Positions 1-8,067 of a DNA stretch of 21,079 nt are shown here, piece after piece. Within the stretch, counting starts at the first letter, position 1. Each line of letters starts with the position of its first letter. The DNA is from Bacillus sp. ISL-7 (lineage in GTDB: Bacteria > Bacillota > Bacilli > Bacillales_B > DSM-18226), in assembly GCF_018613065.1 (NCBI RefSeq), contig NZ_JAGGQW010000055.1, positions 1 to 21,079 on the forward strand. Reading direction: 5' to 3'. The translations under genes were made by a program, and so were the position numbers. Under the pieces are notes generated by a model. That model worked only from the letters and a program-made list of their open reading frames with translations. It searched no databases and was not told the origin of the DNA.

Positions 1-249
1 GAAAAAGGAAGAGTCCGGTTACATAGAGAGGTTCTAAGTGACCGTGAAGGAAGAAAAAAGGAGAGTTCGGTCACTTCCAGCTATATTGTGAGTCCTGGTC
101 TAGGGGATAATGCAGGGATCACGGGGTCCCTTCTGCTTGCCCATCGAGCGTTACTTCAAGCCGGACATGAAAAATTAACTTCATCCTATAAAAAGCGTAA
201 TAGGCGACCCTATTACGTTTTTTATTTTTTCATAAATTCCCGGTCTTAA
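1..249 (+). CDS. C-terminal fragment of a ROK-family sugar kinase/regulator (partial, 5' end outside window)
   Basis: Frame 1 is open from the first base. It encodes a C-terminal segment with SPGLGDNAGITGSLLLAH at about positions 91-144, which matches the conserved LGxxAGxxGA end of ROK proteins (glucokinase, fructokinase, NagC/XylR type). The catalytic and zinc-binding parts lie outside the window, so the substrate cannot be named. The frame does not stop where ROK proteins usually end. It reads through the terminator hairpin to a TAA at 247-249, whereas a TAA at 176-178 lies one frame over, just after a run of five A. The natural end is therefore probably near 178, and the extension may reflect a 1-nt indel in that run. 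Family call is moderate; fold recognition rests on one motif. Confidence 0.5.
   Translation, partial: EKGRVRLHREVLSDREGRKKESSVTSSYIVSPGLGDNAGITGSLLLAHRALLQAGHEKLTSSYKKRNRRPYYVFYFFINSRS
191..230 (+). terminator. Intrinsic terminator after the ROK-family gene
   Basis: Perfect 9-bp stem CGTAATAGG (196-204) and CCTATTACG (209-217) with a 4-nt loop, flanked by A's on the left and followed by a T-rich tract to about 230. Confidence 0.85.
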
Positions 250-525
250 CGAAGAGTGGCTGGACGCCTTGAAATAGAGAGTGAGTAAATGATGAAGCCA
301 TTTTTCTACATTTCTTTCAGGTATTTTGAGGGGTAACACCACCTTTAATTAAACGTTGGTGTAGTAGAGAAAAGGCGGGAAATTAATAGAATGATGGAAG
401 TTTAAGAGAAACCCATCAGATTTTGTGGGAAGGTGGGTTATTTCCTGCGGAATGATTTTGCGAATCTCGACAATATCCACTCACCTTTTACAGGGAAAAT
501 ACCTATAGAACCGTACTTACAGCTG
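250..525. other. Mostly non-coding stretch with one short minus-strand ORF
   Basis: No convincing gene was seen. On the minus strand 480-349 is an open frame of 43 codons, starting GTG and containing VEIRKIIPQEITHLPTKSDG. It loosely resembles the N-terminus of a GNAT acetyltransferase. An AAAGGTGA sits directly against the GTG with no usable spacer, and the frame ends too early for any domain. It may be a decayed gene that once diverged from the NUDIX gene. The rest (250-348, 481-525) shows no motif I can support. Confidence 0.3.
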
Positions 526-546
526 TTTCAACCAAACGTTTGATTA
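526..546. promoter_or_regulatory. Palindromic operator-like site, copy 1 of an inverted pair
   Basis: The centre is the perfect 10-bp palindrome CAAACGTTTG inside a 16-bp near-palindrome (AACCAAACGTTTGATT, one mismatched pair). The reverse complement matches 700-720 at 19 of 21 positions. On the minus strand it directly follows a TATACT -10-like hexamer. Palindromes of this size and position are typical of TetR-type repressors; assignment to TetR is inference. Confidence 0.45.
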
Positions 547-699
547 GTATAGCATATATGGAATGACGTCGATTGGCTGTCGTTTATAGACAATAATTGT
601 TCAAAGGCTATTTATCTCCTATTTTTAGGTCGTTTTTCAACAATTAATTTATAAATTTGAAGGTATGAATACTTATTTATCAAGGGTTGAAGGCACTTT

Positions 700-720
700 T
701 AATCAAACAATTGGTTGAAA
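700..720. promoter_or_regulatory. Palindromic operator-like site, copy 2 of an inverted pair
   Basis: TAATCAAACAATTGGTTGAAA is the inverted counterpart of 526-546, with only the central two bases different. It touches the AAAGGGG ribosome binding site of the NUDIX gene at 718-724, so a bound protein would sit at the 5' end of that transcript. Confidence 0.4.
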
Positions 721-727
721 GGGGAAT

Positions 728-1088
728 ATGGGGAAAATAGGCGAGTTGTGTCCTTTCATGGATCGGTTATGTGAAAGAAGGGGATGGGAAATGCCTGGTG
801 GTCAGGTTGAAGAAGGAGAATCATTGAAGGAGGCGGCAATCAGGGAACCAAAAGAAGAAAGCGGAATAGATATTGATGTGATTAAATTTTGTGGTGTATA
901 TCAAAATGTGAGCCAATCGATATGTAGTACATTATTTTTGGGGATACCAACCGGGGGAGAGCTGACCACTTACTCAGAAAGTCTTTCCAGTTGAAGAAGC
1001 ATTGGAAATGGTCACTTGGAATAATTTCAGGCAAAGAATCGAGTATTGTTTAAACGAAAAACTACATCCTTTTTATGTGGAGTGTTAA
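728..1088 (+). pseudogene. NUDIX hydrolase, frameshifted
   Basis: The ATG at 728 follows AAAGGGG with good spacing. The Nudix box GX5EX7REUXEEXGU is recognisable from about residue 25 (GGQVEEGES...REPKEESGI). The hydrophobic position after RE is proline, which is unusual. The segment before the box is short and poorly conserved (MGKIGELCPFMDRLCERRG), suggesting the N-terminal strands are lost or shifted. The first frame stops at 992-994. The expected C-terminus (VEEALEMVTW, then NEKLHPFYVEC) continues in the next frame from about 970-990 to a TAA at 1086-1088, so one indel near 965-990 splits the gene. NUDIX enzymes hydrolyse nucleoside diphosphates linked to another moiety; the substrate is not predictable here. 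Probably inactive. Confidence 0.7.
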
Positions 1089-1155
1089 TTTAATTTTTTT
1101 TAGTAGTTGTGAAAAGAATGGAACGAACAGGTGTTACGGTGGGTTTTTCTTTGGA

Positions 1156-1230
1156 GAATATTTCAGTAATCAGCCCTAACTCGGAAATATTCACTTATGA
1201 ACAATCAGTCCATGCTAGAACTGATTGTTC
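1156..1230. terminator. Two stem-loops in the convergent gap (terminator-like)
   Basis: GAATATTTC (1156-1164) pairs with GAAATATTC (1184-1192), and GAACAATCAGT (1199-1209) pairs with ACTGATTGTTC (1220-1230). The second is an 11-bp perfect stem 8 bases beyond the stop of the minus-strand LysM gene. The T-run on the plus side begins only at about 1241, so this is not a textbook terminator in either direction, but its position between convergent genes supports that role. Confidence 0.5.
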
Positions 1231-1237
1231 AAAAAAC

Positions 1238-2644
1238 TCATTTTTTTATATTGAAATTATCAGCTAACAACGTCCAGTTCGACGGATATGGATAGCCTAA
1301 TGCCCAGTAACTAATTCCGCGGAGATTAAATTCCTTAGCCAAGTCGAACTTGGCTTGGGCGCTGCGGGCATCTTCAAACCATACTTCATGGCCACGGCCT
1401 TTTTCATCGACGTAACGGAAAAATGGTGATTGGGTGGTGTCATCATATTGAATCGATGCCCCGTATTTTACTGCACGCGCAATCGCTTCTTGTGTACTAA
1501 ATGTTTCTGCTTCTTGTCCTTTAACATGTGGAAGGAGCCAATCACGGGCATAAATTTGGAACCCTAAGAATATTTTTTCTGCCGGCATAACGGTCCGCGC
1601 GTATTCCACGACACGTCTCATTTGGTTGATAGGAGAAATCGCCTGTGGCGGTCCAAGCCGGTATCCCCATTCATAGGTCATCAACACGACAAAGTCTACA
1701 ATCCTACCATGTGCTTCATAATCATGTGCTTCATACAGTAGACCCGCTTGTGTCGCACTTTGCTTGGGAGCAACTGCCGTTGAGACAAAATATCCTCGCG
1801 GATGAAGACGGTTCACGGCTAGTTGGAGGAATAGATTGTAATTTTCGCGATCGGCCGGTAACACATTTTCAAAATCGATGTTTACTCCTTTATAGCCCTT
1901 TTCATCCATAATCCGAAGCATATTTGTCAGTACCTTTTCACGTAATTCTGGACTAGATAGAAGGGTATGAGCCACGTTTGAGCCAGCTGCAGTTGAAGTA
2001 AAGTTTGTAATCGACATCATCGGTGTGACATTACTGGTCTTTGCTGCTTGTAGGGTTAACTCATCATGAGCTGGAGTGAGATCCCCCTTTTCATTGATTA
2101 GGTAAGCAAATGGACTGATATACGTGAGCAAAGGGCTAAGTTCCTTAACCGTTTCAGCCGCTGCTTGATCGGGTTGGTAGGTATAGGCATTGACTTCGAT
2201 GGTTGGTTTCTTGATTGGTATTCTTAATCGTGTACCGGAATAAATGAGGTTTGGATTTTGAATCTGATTTTCATCGATAATCGCTTGGACTGTCACCCCG
2301 TAACGATTCGCAATTTGCCATAATGTTTCCCCAGATTGAGTCACGTGTATCCTTGGAGGGATGATGAGTTTTGCCCCTGGATATAAAAGAGACGGATTTG
2401 TGAGTTGATTTTCCTGGATAATCGAGTTAATTTCCACCCCATATTGTTGTGAAATCGACCACAATGTATCACCGGATCTAATGATGTGTGATGTCCCGGG
2501 GACTGGGATTACAAGCGATTGGCCAACTAACAGCTGGTTCGGGTTTTGGAGCCCATTTGATTGAACAATTCCATTCATATTTACTTTGTAGCGAGCAGCA
2601 ATTTGCCAAAGTGTTTCACCGCTCCGGACCACATGGATCACCAT
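1238..2644 (-). CDS. Triple-LysM glycoside hydrolase family 18 protein (SleL/YaaH-like cortex-lytic enzyme)
   Basis: The ATG at 2644 was chosen because AGGAGG lies 8 nt upstream. The frame is open to a GTG seven codons earlier, but that start has no ribosome site. The product is 468 aa with three tandem LysM peptidoglycan-binding repeats at about residues 3-47, 53-96 and 99-142, each with the SGxTLWxIA signature. A GH18 domain follows from about 147 to the end. The catalytic strand reads GVNIDFEN, with the acid/base Glu at 259. There is no signal peptide, as in the B. subtilis YaaH/SleL spore enzymes, which are made in the mother cell and act as N-acetylglucosaminidases on spore cortex. As I recall, YaaH carries two LysM units, so the third is a variation. 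Function is inferred from family; YdhD- or YvbX-like paralogues are alternatives. Confidence 0.9.
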   Translation of the reverse strand: MVIHVVRSGETLWQIAARYKVNMNGIVQSNGLQNPNQLLVGQSLVIPVPGTSHIIRSGDTLWSISQQYGVEINSIIQENQLTNPSLLYPGAKLIIPPRIHVTQSGETLWQIANRYGVTVQAIIDENQIQNPNLIYSGTRLRIPIKKPTIEVNAYTYQPDQAAAETVKELSPLLTYISPFAYLINEKGDLTPAHDELTLQAAKTSNVTPMMSITNFTSTAAGSNVAHTLLSSPELREKVLTNMLRIMDEKGYKGVNIDFENVLPADRENYNLFLQLAVNRLHPRGYFVSTAVAPKQSATQAGLLYEAHDYEAHGRIVDFVVLMTYEWGYRLGPPQAISPINQMRRVVEYARTVMPAEKIFLGFQIYARDWLLPHVKGQEAETFSTQEAIARAVKYGASIQYDDTTQSPFFRYVDEKGRGHEVWFEDARSAQAKFDLAKEFNLRGISYWALGYPYPSNWTLLADNFNIKK

Positions 2645-3057
2645 CTGCCTCTCCTCCTGTTTCACTTCAATAATAACTTATGTGGGTTAGAAGGATTGGG
2701 TTAATTGTCTATATAAATTTATGGGCACAGTTAGGTTTTTTCGTAAAAAAGCTAATCATCGAATATTAATGGGGACAAGTGAAATCCAATTATTATTATT
2801 CTTTAGTAGTTTTTGTATGATCCTCAAAGAAACGAAATGAACAATAAAATCGCATTGACGATAAATTGGATTAAGTTTCAGAACAAAAATCGATAAAATG
2901 GATTAGAATGACTCGACTATTTTTAAAGCGTGGAAACGAAACATTCTTTTGGAAAATAAAAGCAGTAATTTCTAAGCTAATAAATAAAACCCTTTATAAA
3001 TCTAGGTCTCTTTAATAGCAACACATTAGTCTGAATGATTAGTTTTTTGTAATAGTA

Positions 3058-3086
3058 TTGACAGTTTTTCGACATAATTATAGAAT
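3058..3086 (+). promoter_or_regulatory. Probable sigma-A promoter of kbl-tdh
   Basis: TTGACA at 3058-3063, a 17-bp spacer, and TAGAAT at 3081-3086. Transcription would start near 3093, giving a leader of about 265 nt before kbl. Confidence 0.6.
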
Positions 3087-3256
3087 TACATTGAAATATA
3101 TGAATCTATGAATTTTTAATACGGGTGATCAGGGGATCAACTAAACGAGACTATTATTCCACTTCCAATTCCATAGCATAACATCTTGCGTTCAAAAGTA
3201 GGCTTGAAAAATTTCGGGAGTTATTTTCGTGAGGCAATTGTTTTTTTGCACCAATT

Positions 3257-3270
3257 TGAAACCGTTTGCA
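3257..3270 (+). promoter_or_regulatory. CcpA cre box in the kbl leader
   Basis: TGAAACCGTTTGCA matches the cre consensus TGWNANCGNTNWCA at every fixed position but one (W is G). It lies about 165 bp downstream of the predicted transcription start, where CcpA-HPr(Ser-P) would act as a roadblock. This implies repression of threonine breakdown when preferred sugars are present. Confidence 0.55.
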
Positions 3271-3357
3271 AATTTTAACAATAAAATCCCAATGAAACAA
3301 CACGAGCAGATGTTATGTGCGAAACTGTGTGAGGTAATTTTAAAAGGAGGAATTATT

Positions 3358-4548
3358 TTGGCAAAAAAGGTTTTAAAGGATTTCTTAGCACCCCAACTGA
3401 ACGAGTTGCGGGAAAACGGCCTCTACAATGTCATTGATACTGTAGAAGGACCAAACGGCGCTATAGTTACCATCAATGGCAAATCATTAATCAATATGTC
3501 ATCCAATAACTATCTTGGCCTTGCCAATAATGAAAGAATGAAGCAAAAAGCGCATGAAGCAATCGAGGAATATGGTTTGGGGGCCGGTGCGGTCCGTACA
3601 ATCAATGGTACATTGACAATCCATAATGAATTGGAGAAAACAATTGCCAAGTTCAAGCATACCGAAGCTGCCATTGCCTTCCAATCCGGGTTCAATTGCA
3701 ATATGGGTGCTATTTCAGCCCTGATGACAAAGAAGGATGCCATTCTCTCGGATGAATTGAACCATGCATCGATAATTGATGGATGCAGATTGTCAGGAGC
3801 GAAAATTATCCGCGTCAAGCACCAGGACATGGACGATTTGCGTCGAGTAGCGAAAGAGACAATTGAAAGCGGTTTATACGAAAAAGTCATGTACATCACA
3901 GACGGAGTTTTTTCAATGGACGGTGATGTAGCAAAGCTTCCGGAAATCGTCGAAATTGCTGATGAGTTTGGGTTAATCACGTATGTAGATGATGCCCATG
4001 GTTCTGGTGTAATGGGTAACGGTGCCGGTACGGTTAAGCATTTTGGCCTCTCAGACCGAATTGACTTACAGATTGGGACCCTTTCAAAAGCGATTGGCGT
4101 CGTAGGCGGATATGTAGCAGGTACAGAGCAGCTGATTGACTGGCTGAAAGTCCGTGCACGTCCATTCCTGTTTTCAACCTCATTGACTCCGGGAGATGCT
4201 GCCGCCTGTATCGAAGCTATCAATATCATGACCGAATCGACAGAAAAAGTTGAAAAGCTTTGGGAAAACGGAAGATACCTAAAAGAAGGCTTAAAGAACC
4301 TTGGTTTCGAAATTGGACATTCCGAAACACCAATTACCCCATGCATCATAGGAAAAGAAGATCTGACCCAATTATTTTCACGCAGGCTGATGGAAGAAGG
4401 CGTTTATGCAAAATCAATCACCTTCCCAACAGTTCCTAGAGGTACAGGCAGAGTTAGGAATATGCCTACTGCTGCGCATACCAAGGAAATGCTTGATAAG
4501 GTTTTGGCGGTCTATGGAAAAATAGGTAAAGAATTGTCTATTATTTAA
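3358..4548 (+). CDS. kbl: Glycine C-acetyltransferase (2-amino-3-ketobutyrate CoA ligase)
   Basis: PLP-dependent alpha-oxoamine synthase family. It cleaves 2-amino-3-ketobutyrate with CoA to glycine and acetyl-CoA, the second step of threonine dehydrogenase catabolism. The start is TTG at 3358 because AAGGAGG lies 7 nt upstream and the resulting 396 aa fits the family; an upstream in-frame extension to 3229 has no family-like sequence. Visible features are the N-terminal MSSNNYLGL motif, the [11 protein letters not shown] motif near the cofactor site, the DDAHGSG motif and the PLP lysine in GTLSKAIG at residue 244. The gene is complete with no odd composition. It lies 80 bp before the threonine dehydrogenase, which matches its role. 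A cre box and a promoter precede it. Confidence 0.95.
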   Translation: MAKKVLKDFLAPQLNELRENGLYNVIDTVEGPNGAIVTINGKSLINMSSNNYLGLANNERMKQKAHEAIEEYGLGAGAVRTINGTLTIHNELEKTIAKFKHTEAAIAFQSGFNCNMGAISALMTKKDAILSDELNHASIIDGCRLSGAKIIRVKHQDMDDLRRVAKETIESGLYEKVMYITDGVFSMDGDVAKLPEIVEIADEFGLITYVDDAHGSGVMGNGAGTVKHFGLSDRIDLQIGTLSKAIGVVGGYVAGTEQLIDWLKVRARPFLFSTSLTPGDAAACIEAINIMTESTEKVEKLWENGRYLKEGLKNLGFEIGHSETPITPCIIGKEDLTQLFSRRLMEEGVYAKSITFPTVPRGTGRVRNMPTAAHTKEMLDKVLAVYGKIGKELSII

Positions 4549-4628
4549 ACGTTTACAATTTCACCAAGGATAAAAATGTTCTTGCTTCAGTAAAATAAGG
4601 GTAAATAAACCTTAGGAGGTCCCATCAT

Positions 4629-5609
4629 ATGAAAAAAATTCTTATTACTGGCTGTCTCGGCCAAATCGGTTCGGAATTGACACACCGTCTCAGAGTAATG
4701 TACGGAACAGAAAACGTTGTTGCAACAGATATTCGCCATATCGAAGGCAATCCAGTCATCGAGGGTGGTACATTTGAAATACTTGATGTTATGGATTACG
4801 AAGCAATGCTAGGCCTTTGCAAAAAATATGAAGTTGATACCCTCATGCATCTTGCAGCCCTTTTGTCGGCAGTAGGAGAAGCAAAACCAAAATTCGCATG
4901 GGACCTGAATATGGGTGGCCTGATGAACGCCCTTGAAGTTTCACGTGAGCTAAACCTGAAACTCTTTATACCGAGCTCCATCGCTGCTTTCGGACCAGGA
5001 ACACCGGCAGAAATGACACCACAGGATACGGTACAAAGGCCAGCTACTATGTATGGCGTCACAAAGGTATCCGGTGAATTGCTTTGCGACTACTATTTTA
5101 CAAAATACGGTGTAGACGTACGCGGAGTAAGGTTCCCTGGACTGATTTCATACAAGACTCTTCCAGGCGGGGGAACAACCGACTACGCAGTAGATATTTA
5201 CTATGAAGCACTTAAGAATAAGAAATATGTATCATTCATTGGCAAAGGAACCTATATGGATATGATGTATATGCCTGATGCGATCGATGCTATCATTCAA
5301 TTGATGGAGGCTGATCCTTCAAGATTGAAGCACCGCAATGCATTTAACATCACAGCCATGAGCTTTGAGCCGGAACAAATTGCTGCATCCATTAGAAAAT
5401 TCATTCCTGAATTCGAAATCTCATACAATGTTGACCCTGTACGCCAAGGCATCGCAGACTCATGGCCAAATAGCCTTGATGTATCGGCTGCACGCGAGGA
5501 ATGGGATTTCAATCCTCAATATAACCTGGACCGTATGACAAAAGATATGCTGGAAAACCTATCAGAGAAATTAGGCATTCCCTTTAGGGAGCTTACTCTA
5601 GCCTATTAA
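4629..5609 (+). CDS. tdh: L-threonine 3-dehydrogenase, SDR/epimerase type
   Basis: NAD-dependent oxidation of L-threonine to 2-amino-3-ketobutyrate, the substrate of the adjacent Kbl. The 326-aa protein begins with a Rossmann motif TGCLGQIG (residues 7-14). It has PSS at 115-117 and the catalytic Tyr-x-x-x-Lys as YGVTK with Y142 and K146, the extended short-chain dehydrogenase layout. This is not the zinc-dependent medium-chain TDH found in E. coli and B. subtilis. AGGAGGT lies 8 nt upstream of the ATG. By sequence alone it could be called a generic NAD-dependent epimerase; the kbl neighbour makes TDH by far the best reading. Likely co-transcribed with kbl, since no terminator lies in the 80-bp gap. 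Confidence 0.88.
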   Translation: MKKILITGCLGQIGSELTHRLRVMYGTENVVATDIRHIEGNPVIEGGTFEILDVMDYEAMLGLCKKYEVDTLMHLAALLSAVGEAKPKFAWDLNMGGLMNALEVSRELNLKLFIPSSIAAFGPGTPAEMTPQDTVQRPATMYGVTKVSGELLCDYYFTKYGVDVRGVRFPGLISYKTLPGGGTTDYAVDIYYEALKNKKYVSFIGKGTYMDMMYMPDAIDAIIQLMEADPSRLKHRNAFNITAMSFEPEQIAASIRKFIPEFEISYNVDPVRQGIADSWPNSLDVSAAREEWDFNPQYNLDRMTKDMLENLSEKLGIPFRELTLAY

Positions 5610-5655
5610 TTATTACCTTTCTTTCCCAAAACTATTTTATGAAATCTGGGGTAAA

Positions 5656-5689
5656 GGAAAGCGCTCTCTTCTATAAAAACTATTATAAT
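5656..5689 (+). promoter_or_regulatory. cre-like box and -10 upstream of the permease
   Basis: GGAAAGCGCTCTCT at 5656-5669 matches the cre core (GAAAGCGCT) with deviations only at the two outer bases. A TATAAT hexamer sits at 5684-5689, so the cre box would overlap the weak -35 region and repress directly. A bulged hairpin in the leader (CATCTG at 5691-5696 with CAGATG at 5721-5726, flanked by A5 and T5) follows. The promoter assignment is tentative. Confidence 0.45.
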
Positions 5690-5776
5690 TCATCTGCAGA
5701 AAAAAGACAAATGTATTTTTCAGATGGACTATTTCATGTATATTAGAAATTTGACAATAAAGAGGGGGAAATTTAA

Positions 5777-7174
5777 ATGGCAAACAAGGAATTGAATAGG
5801 GGTTTAAGTTCACGCCATATTCAGATGATTGCGTTGGGCGGAACGATTGGTGTAGGTCTATTTATGGGTTCTTCCAGCACGATAGGCTGGACGGGTCCAT
5901 CCGTAATGCTCGCTTATGGAATTACAGGAATATTTCTATATTTGATTATGCGCGCCATGGGCGAAATGCTCTATTTGGAACCAAGTACAGGTTCATTCGC
6001 AACATTTGGCTATAAGTATATCCATCCAATAGCTGGATATATGACTGCCTGGAGTAACTGGTTCCAGTGGGTAGTTGTCGGTATGGCGGAAGTTATCGCA
6101 ATCGGTACTTATATGCATTATTGGTTTCCAAATCTTCCTTCTTGGATTCCAGGCCTAATCGCAATGGTTATTCTCGGGGCGGCTAACTTTATTTCTGTAA
6201 AATCATTTGGTGAATTCGAATTTTGGTTTGCTTTGATTAAAGTAGTTACGATTGTATTGATGATTATTGCAGGTTTCGGCCTGATTTTCTTCGGCATTGG
6301 CAACGGAGGAGATGCGATCGGCATATCAAACCTCTGGAAAAATGGCGGTTTCTTTACTGGCGGACTTAAAGGGTTCCTCTTTGCCCTATCACTTGTTGTT
6401 GGTGCTTATCAAGGTGTAGAGCTTATCGGTATTACAGCTGGTGAAGCGAAGGATCCACAGAAAACAATTAGAAACGCGATCCAAAGTACTATTTGGCGTA
6501 TCCTCGTTTTCTATATTGGCGCAATTTTTGTTATTGTTACAGTTTATCCTTGGGATCAATTACATGCGATCGGAAGCCCATTCGTAGCAACTTTTGCAAA
6601 AATCGGTATTACTGCTGCAGCTGGAATCATTAACTTTGTGGTTATCACTGCTGCATTGTCTGGCTGTAACAGCGGTATCTATAGCGCAGGGCGCATGCTT
6701 TATACACTTGGAGTCAATGGACAAGCTCCAAAAGCGTTTGCGAAGGTTTCAAGTAATGGGGTGCCTTTATTCGGTACAATTGGCGTACTAATCGGCCTTG
6801 GCTTTGGAGTTGTTTTAAGTTATATTGCACCTGAAAAACTGTTTGTGTACGTCTATGCTTCAAGTGTTCTTCCTGGGATGGTTCCTTGGTTTGTCATTCT
6901 AATCAGCCAAATCAAGTTCAGGAAAGTCCATGCTGAAAAAATGGCGGCTCATCCATTCAAAATGCCTTTTGCGCCTGTCACTAACTATGTGACAATTGCC
7001 TATCTGGTAGCGGTGCTTGTCGGTATGTGGTTCAATGAAGACACTCGTGTATCGCTGATTGCGGGTATTGTGTTCTTGGCTATTGTGGTTATAAGCTTTT
7101 ATGCTTTCGGAATTAACAAGCGTGTTCCTGCGGATCTTCAAGAAGAGGATCTGACAGAGAGGAAAGCGATCTAA
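5777..7174 (+). CDS. APC-family amino-acid permease (likely threonine/serine uptake)
   Basis: 465-aa polytopic membrane protein of the AAT subgroup of the amino acid-polyamine-organocation family. The signature [14 protein letters not shown] appears in the first transmembrane helix at about residues 19-32. The conserved [15 protein letters not shown] and [15 protein letters not shown] segments are also present, and about 12 hydrophobic helices are visible. GAGGGGG lies just upstream of the ATG at 5777. It resembles the B. subtilis AapA/YbxG/YdgF/YtnA group, several of which move threonine, serine or alanine. Its place between threonine degradation and serine dehydratase genes points to threonine or serine as substrate; this is inference. 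A terminator closes it, so it is separate from sdaAB. Confidence 0.88.
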   Translation: MANKELNRGLSSRHIQMIALGGTIGVGLFMGSSSTIGWTGPSVMLAYGITGIFLYLIMRAMGEMLYLEPSTGSFATFGYKYIHPIAGYMTAWSNWFQWVVVGMAEVIAIGTYMHYWFPNLPSWIPGLIAMVILGAANFISVKSFGEFEFWFALIKVVTIVLMIIAGFGLIFFGIGNGGDAIGISNLWKNGGFFTGGLKGFLFALSLVVGAYQGVELIGITAGEAKDPQKTIRNAIQSTIWRILVFYIGAIFVIVTVYPWDQLHAIGSPFVATFAKIGITAAAGIINFVVITAALSGCNSGIYSAGRMLYTLGVNGQAPKAFAKVSSNGVPLFGTIGVLIGLGFGVVLSYIAPEKLFVYVYASSVLPGMVPWFVILISQIKFRKVHAEKMAAHPFKMPFAPVTNYVTIAYLVAVLVGMWFNEDTRVSLIAGIVFLAIVVISFYAFGINKRVPADLQEEDLTERKAI

Positions 7175-7240
7175 ACTCCTGACTGTTTGATTGTGGGAGA
7201 AACGGAAGGGTATAAGGAATCTGTTAATATAAGAATCAAT

Positions 7241-7276
7241 AAATAGGGACAGTTTTCATAAATTGTCCCTATTTTT
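7241..7276 (+). terminator. Terminator after the permease
   Basis: AAATAGGGACA (7241-7251) pairs perfectly with TGTCCCTATTT (7264-7274), followed by more T's. The A-rich left flank means it may also work in reverse. Confidence 0.85.
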
Positions 7277-7352
7277 CTTGTTGGCTGCATGCTAAGAAAA
7301 CAAACGGAACATCTATGTAGAGAATCTTAATTATAGAACTCAGGTGAAAACA

Positions 7353-8012
7353 ATGAAGTATCGATCAGCATTTGAAATCATTGGTCCAATTATGATTGGG
7401 CCTTCCAGTTCACATACAGCTGGTGCAGTCCGGATTGGCCGCGTTGCCCGGACCCTATTCGAGGGCCAGCCGAAAAAGGCTGTTCTCTCGCTTTACGGCT
7501 CATTTGCAAAAACGTATAAAGGACATGGAACAGACTTGGCTCTTGTTGCGGGCTTATTGGATTTTGATACGTTCGACGAGCGGATACCCGACTCATTGGA
7601 TATAGCGGAACAATTGGGTATGGAAGTCATCTTTCAAGAGGAAGAGGCCATTACAGAACATCCAAATACAGTAAAGATTAATCTTTTTGATGAAGATAAA
7701 GAGTTGGAGATTATCGGCATCTCCATTGGCGGAGGAACCATTGAAATCACTGAAATCAATTCGTTCAAACTAAAATTATCGGGTGACCCTGCAATACTGG
7801 TCATTCATAATGACCGTTTTGGAGTAATCAGCTCTGTAACATCCATTCTTTCGCAAAATAAAATAAACATCAGTCATATGGAAGTGTCCAGGAAAGATAA
7901 AGGCGACATGGCAATCATGGTAATTGAATCCGATGAAAAGCTAGATGACCAGGTGATCAACGGAGTACAAAAGCTGGATAACATTATAAGTGTAATCCGT
8001 ATGGTTGTATAA
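7353..8012 (+). CDS. sdaAB: L-serine dehydratase, beta subunit
   Basis: Beta subunit of the two-part iron-sulfur L-serine deaminase, which converts serine to pyruvate and ammonia. The ATG at 7353 gives 219 aa starting MKYRSAFEIIGP, the usual start of the family, with AGGTGA 5 nt upstream. A GTG at 7344 is in frame but has no ribosome site. The N-terminal part carries the IGPSSSHTAGAVRIGR motif, and the KGHGTDLALVAGLLDFDT stretch follows. From about residue 145 comes an ACT domain (AILVIHNDRFGVISSVTSIL), which in this family binds L-serine for regulation. The alpha gene follows after 55 bp, so the pair is an operon. It completes a threonine-to-glycine-to-serine-to-pyruvate route together with the genes upstream. 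Confidence 0.93.
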   Translation: MKYRSAFEIIGPIMIGPSSSHTAGAVRIGRVARTLFEGQPKKAVLSLYGSFAKTYKGHGTDLALVAGLLDFDTFDERIPDSLDIAEQLGMEVIFQEEEAITEHPNTVKINLFDEDKELEIIGISIGGGTIEITEINSFKLKLSGDPAILVIHNDRFGVISSVTSILSQNKINISHMEVSRKDKGDMAIMVIESDEKLDDQVINGVQKLDNIISVIRMVV

Positions 8013-8067
8013 ATAGGTGTTTTCGGGCACGAACATAAATTAATAGAAGACAGCAGGGGGAAATCCT

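Larger units (their letters stand above)
2645..3357. other. Long intergenic region and kbl leader
   Basis: AT-rich and without a supportable gene between the LysM gene start and kbl. It holds the kbl promoter and cre box (listed separately) and a small palindrome TGATC-AGGG-GATCA at 3126-3139, about 40 nt after the -10. No T-box or metabolite riboswitch fold was recognised in the roughly 265-nt kbl leader. An open frame from 3229 precedes and joins kbl but is not family-like and is read as leader. Nothing else was seen in 2666-3050. Confidence 0.5.

Noticed and set aside
2666..2700. CATAAGTT as a sigma-E -10 for the LysM/GH18 gene
   Set aside because: No matching -35 at the correct distance.
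3229..3357. 43-residue N-terminal extension of kbl
   Set aside because: No ribosome site at 3229, not family-like, and it contains the cre box; AAGGAGG before the TTG at 3358 decides the start.
3510..4349. 279-codon open frame on the minus strand inside kbl
   Set aside because: It is the antisense shadow of a well-supported enzyme gene, has no ribosome site and no recognisable domain.
5617..5660. Possible hairpin after tdh
   Set aside because: Pairing needs two bulges and no T-run follows, so it is not listed as a terminator.
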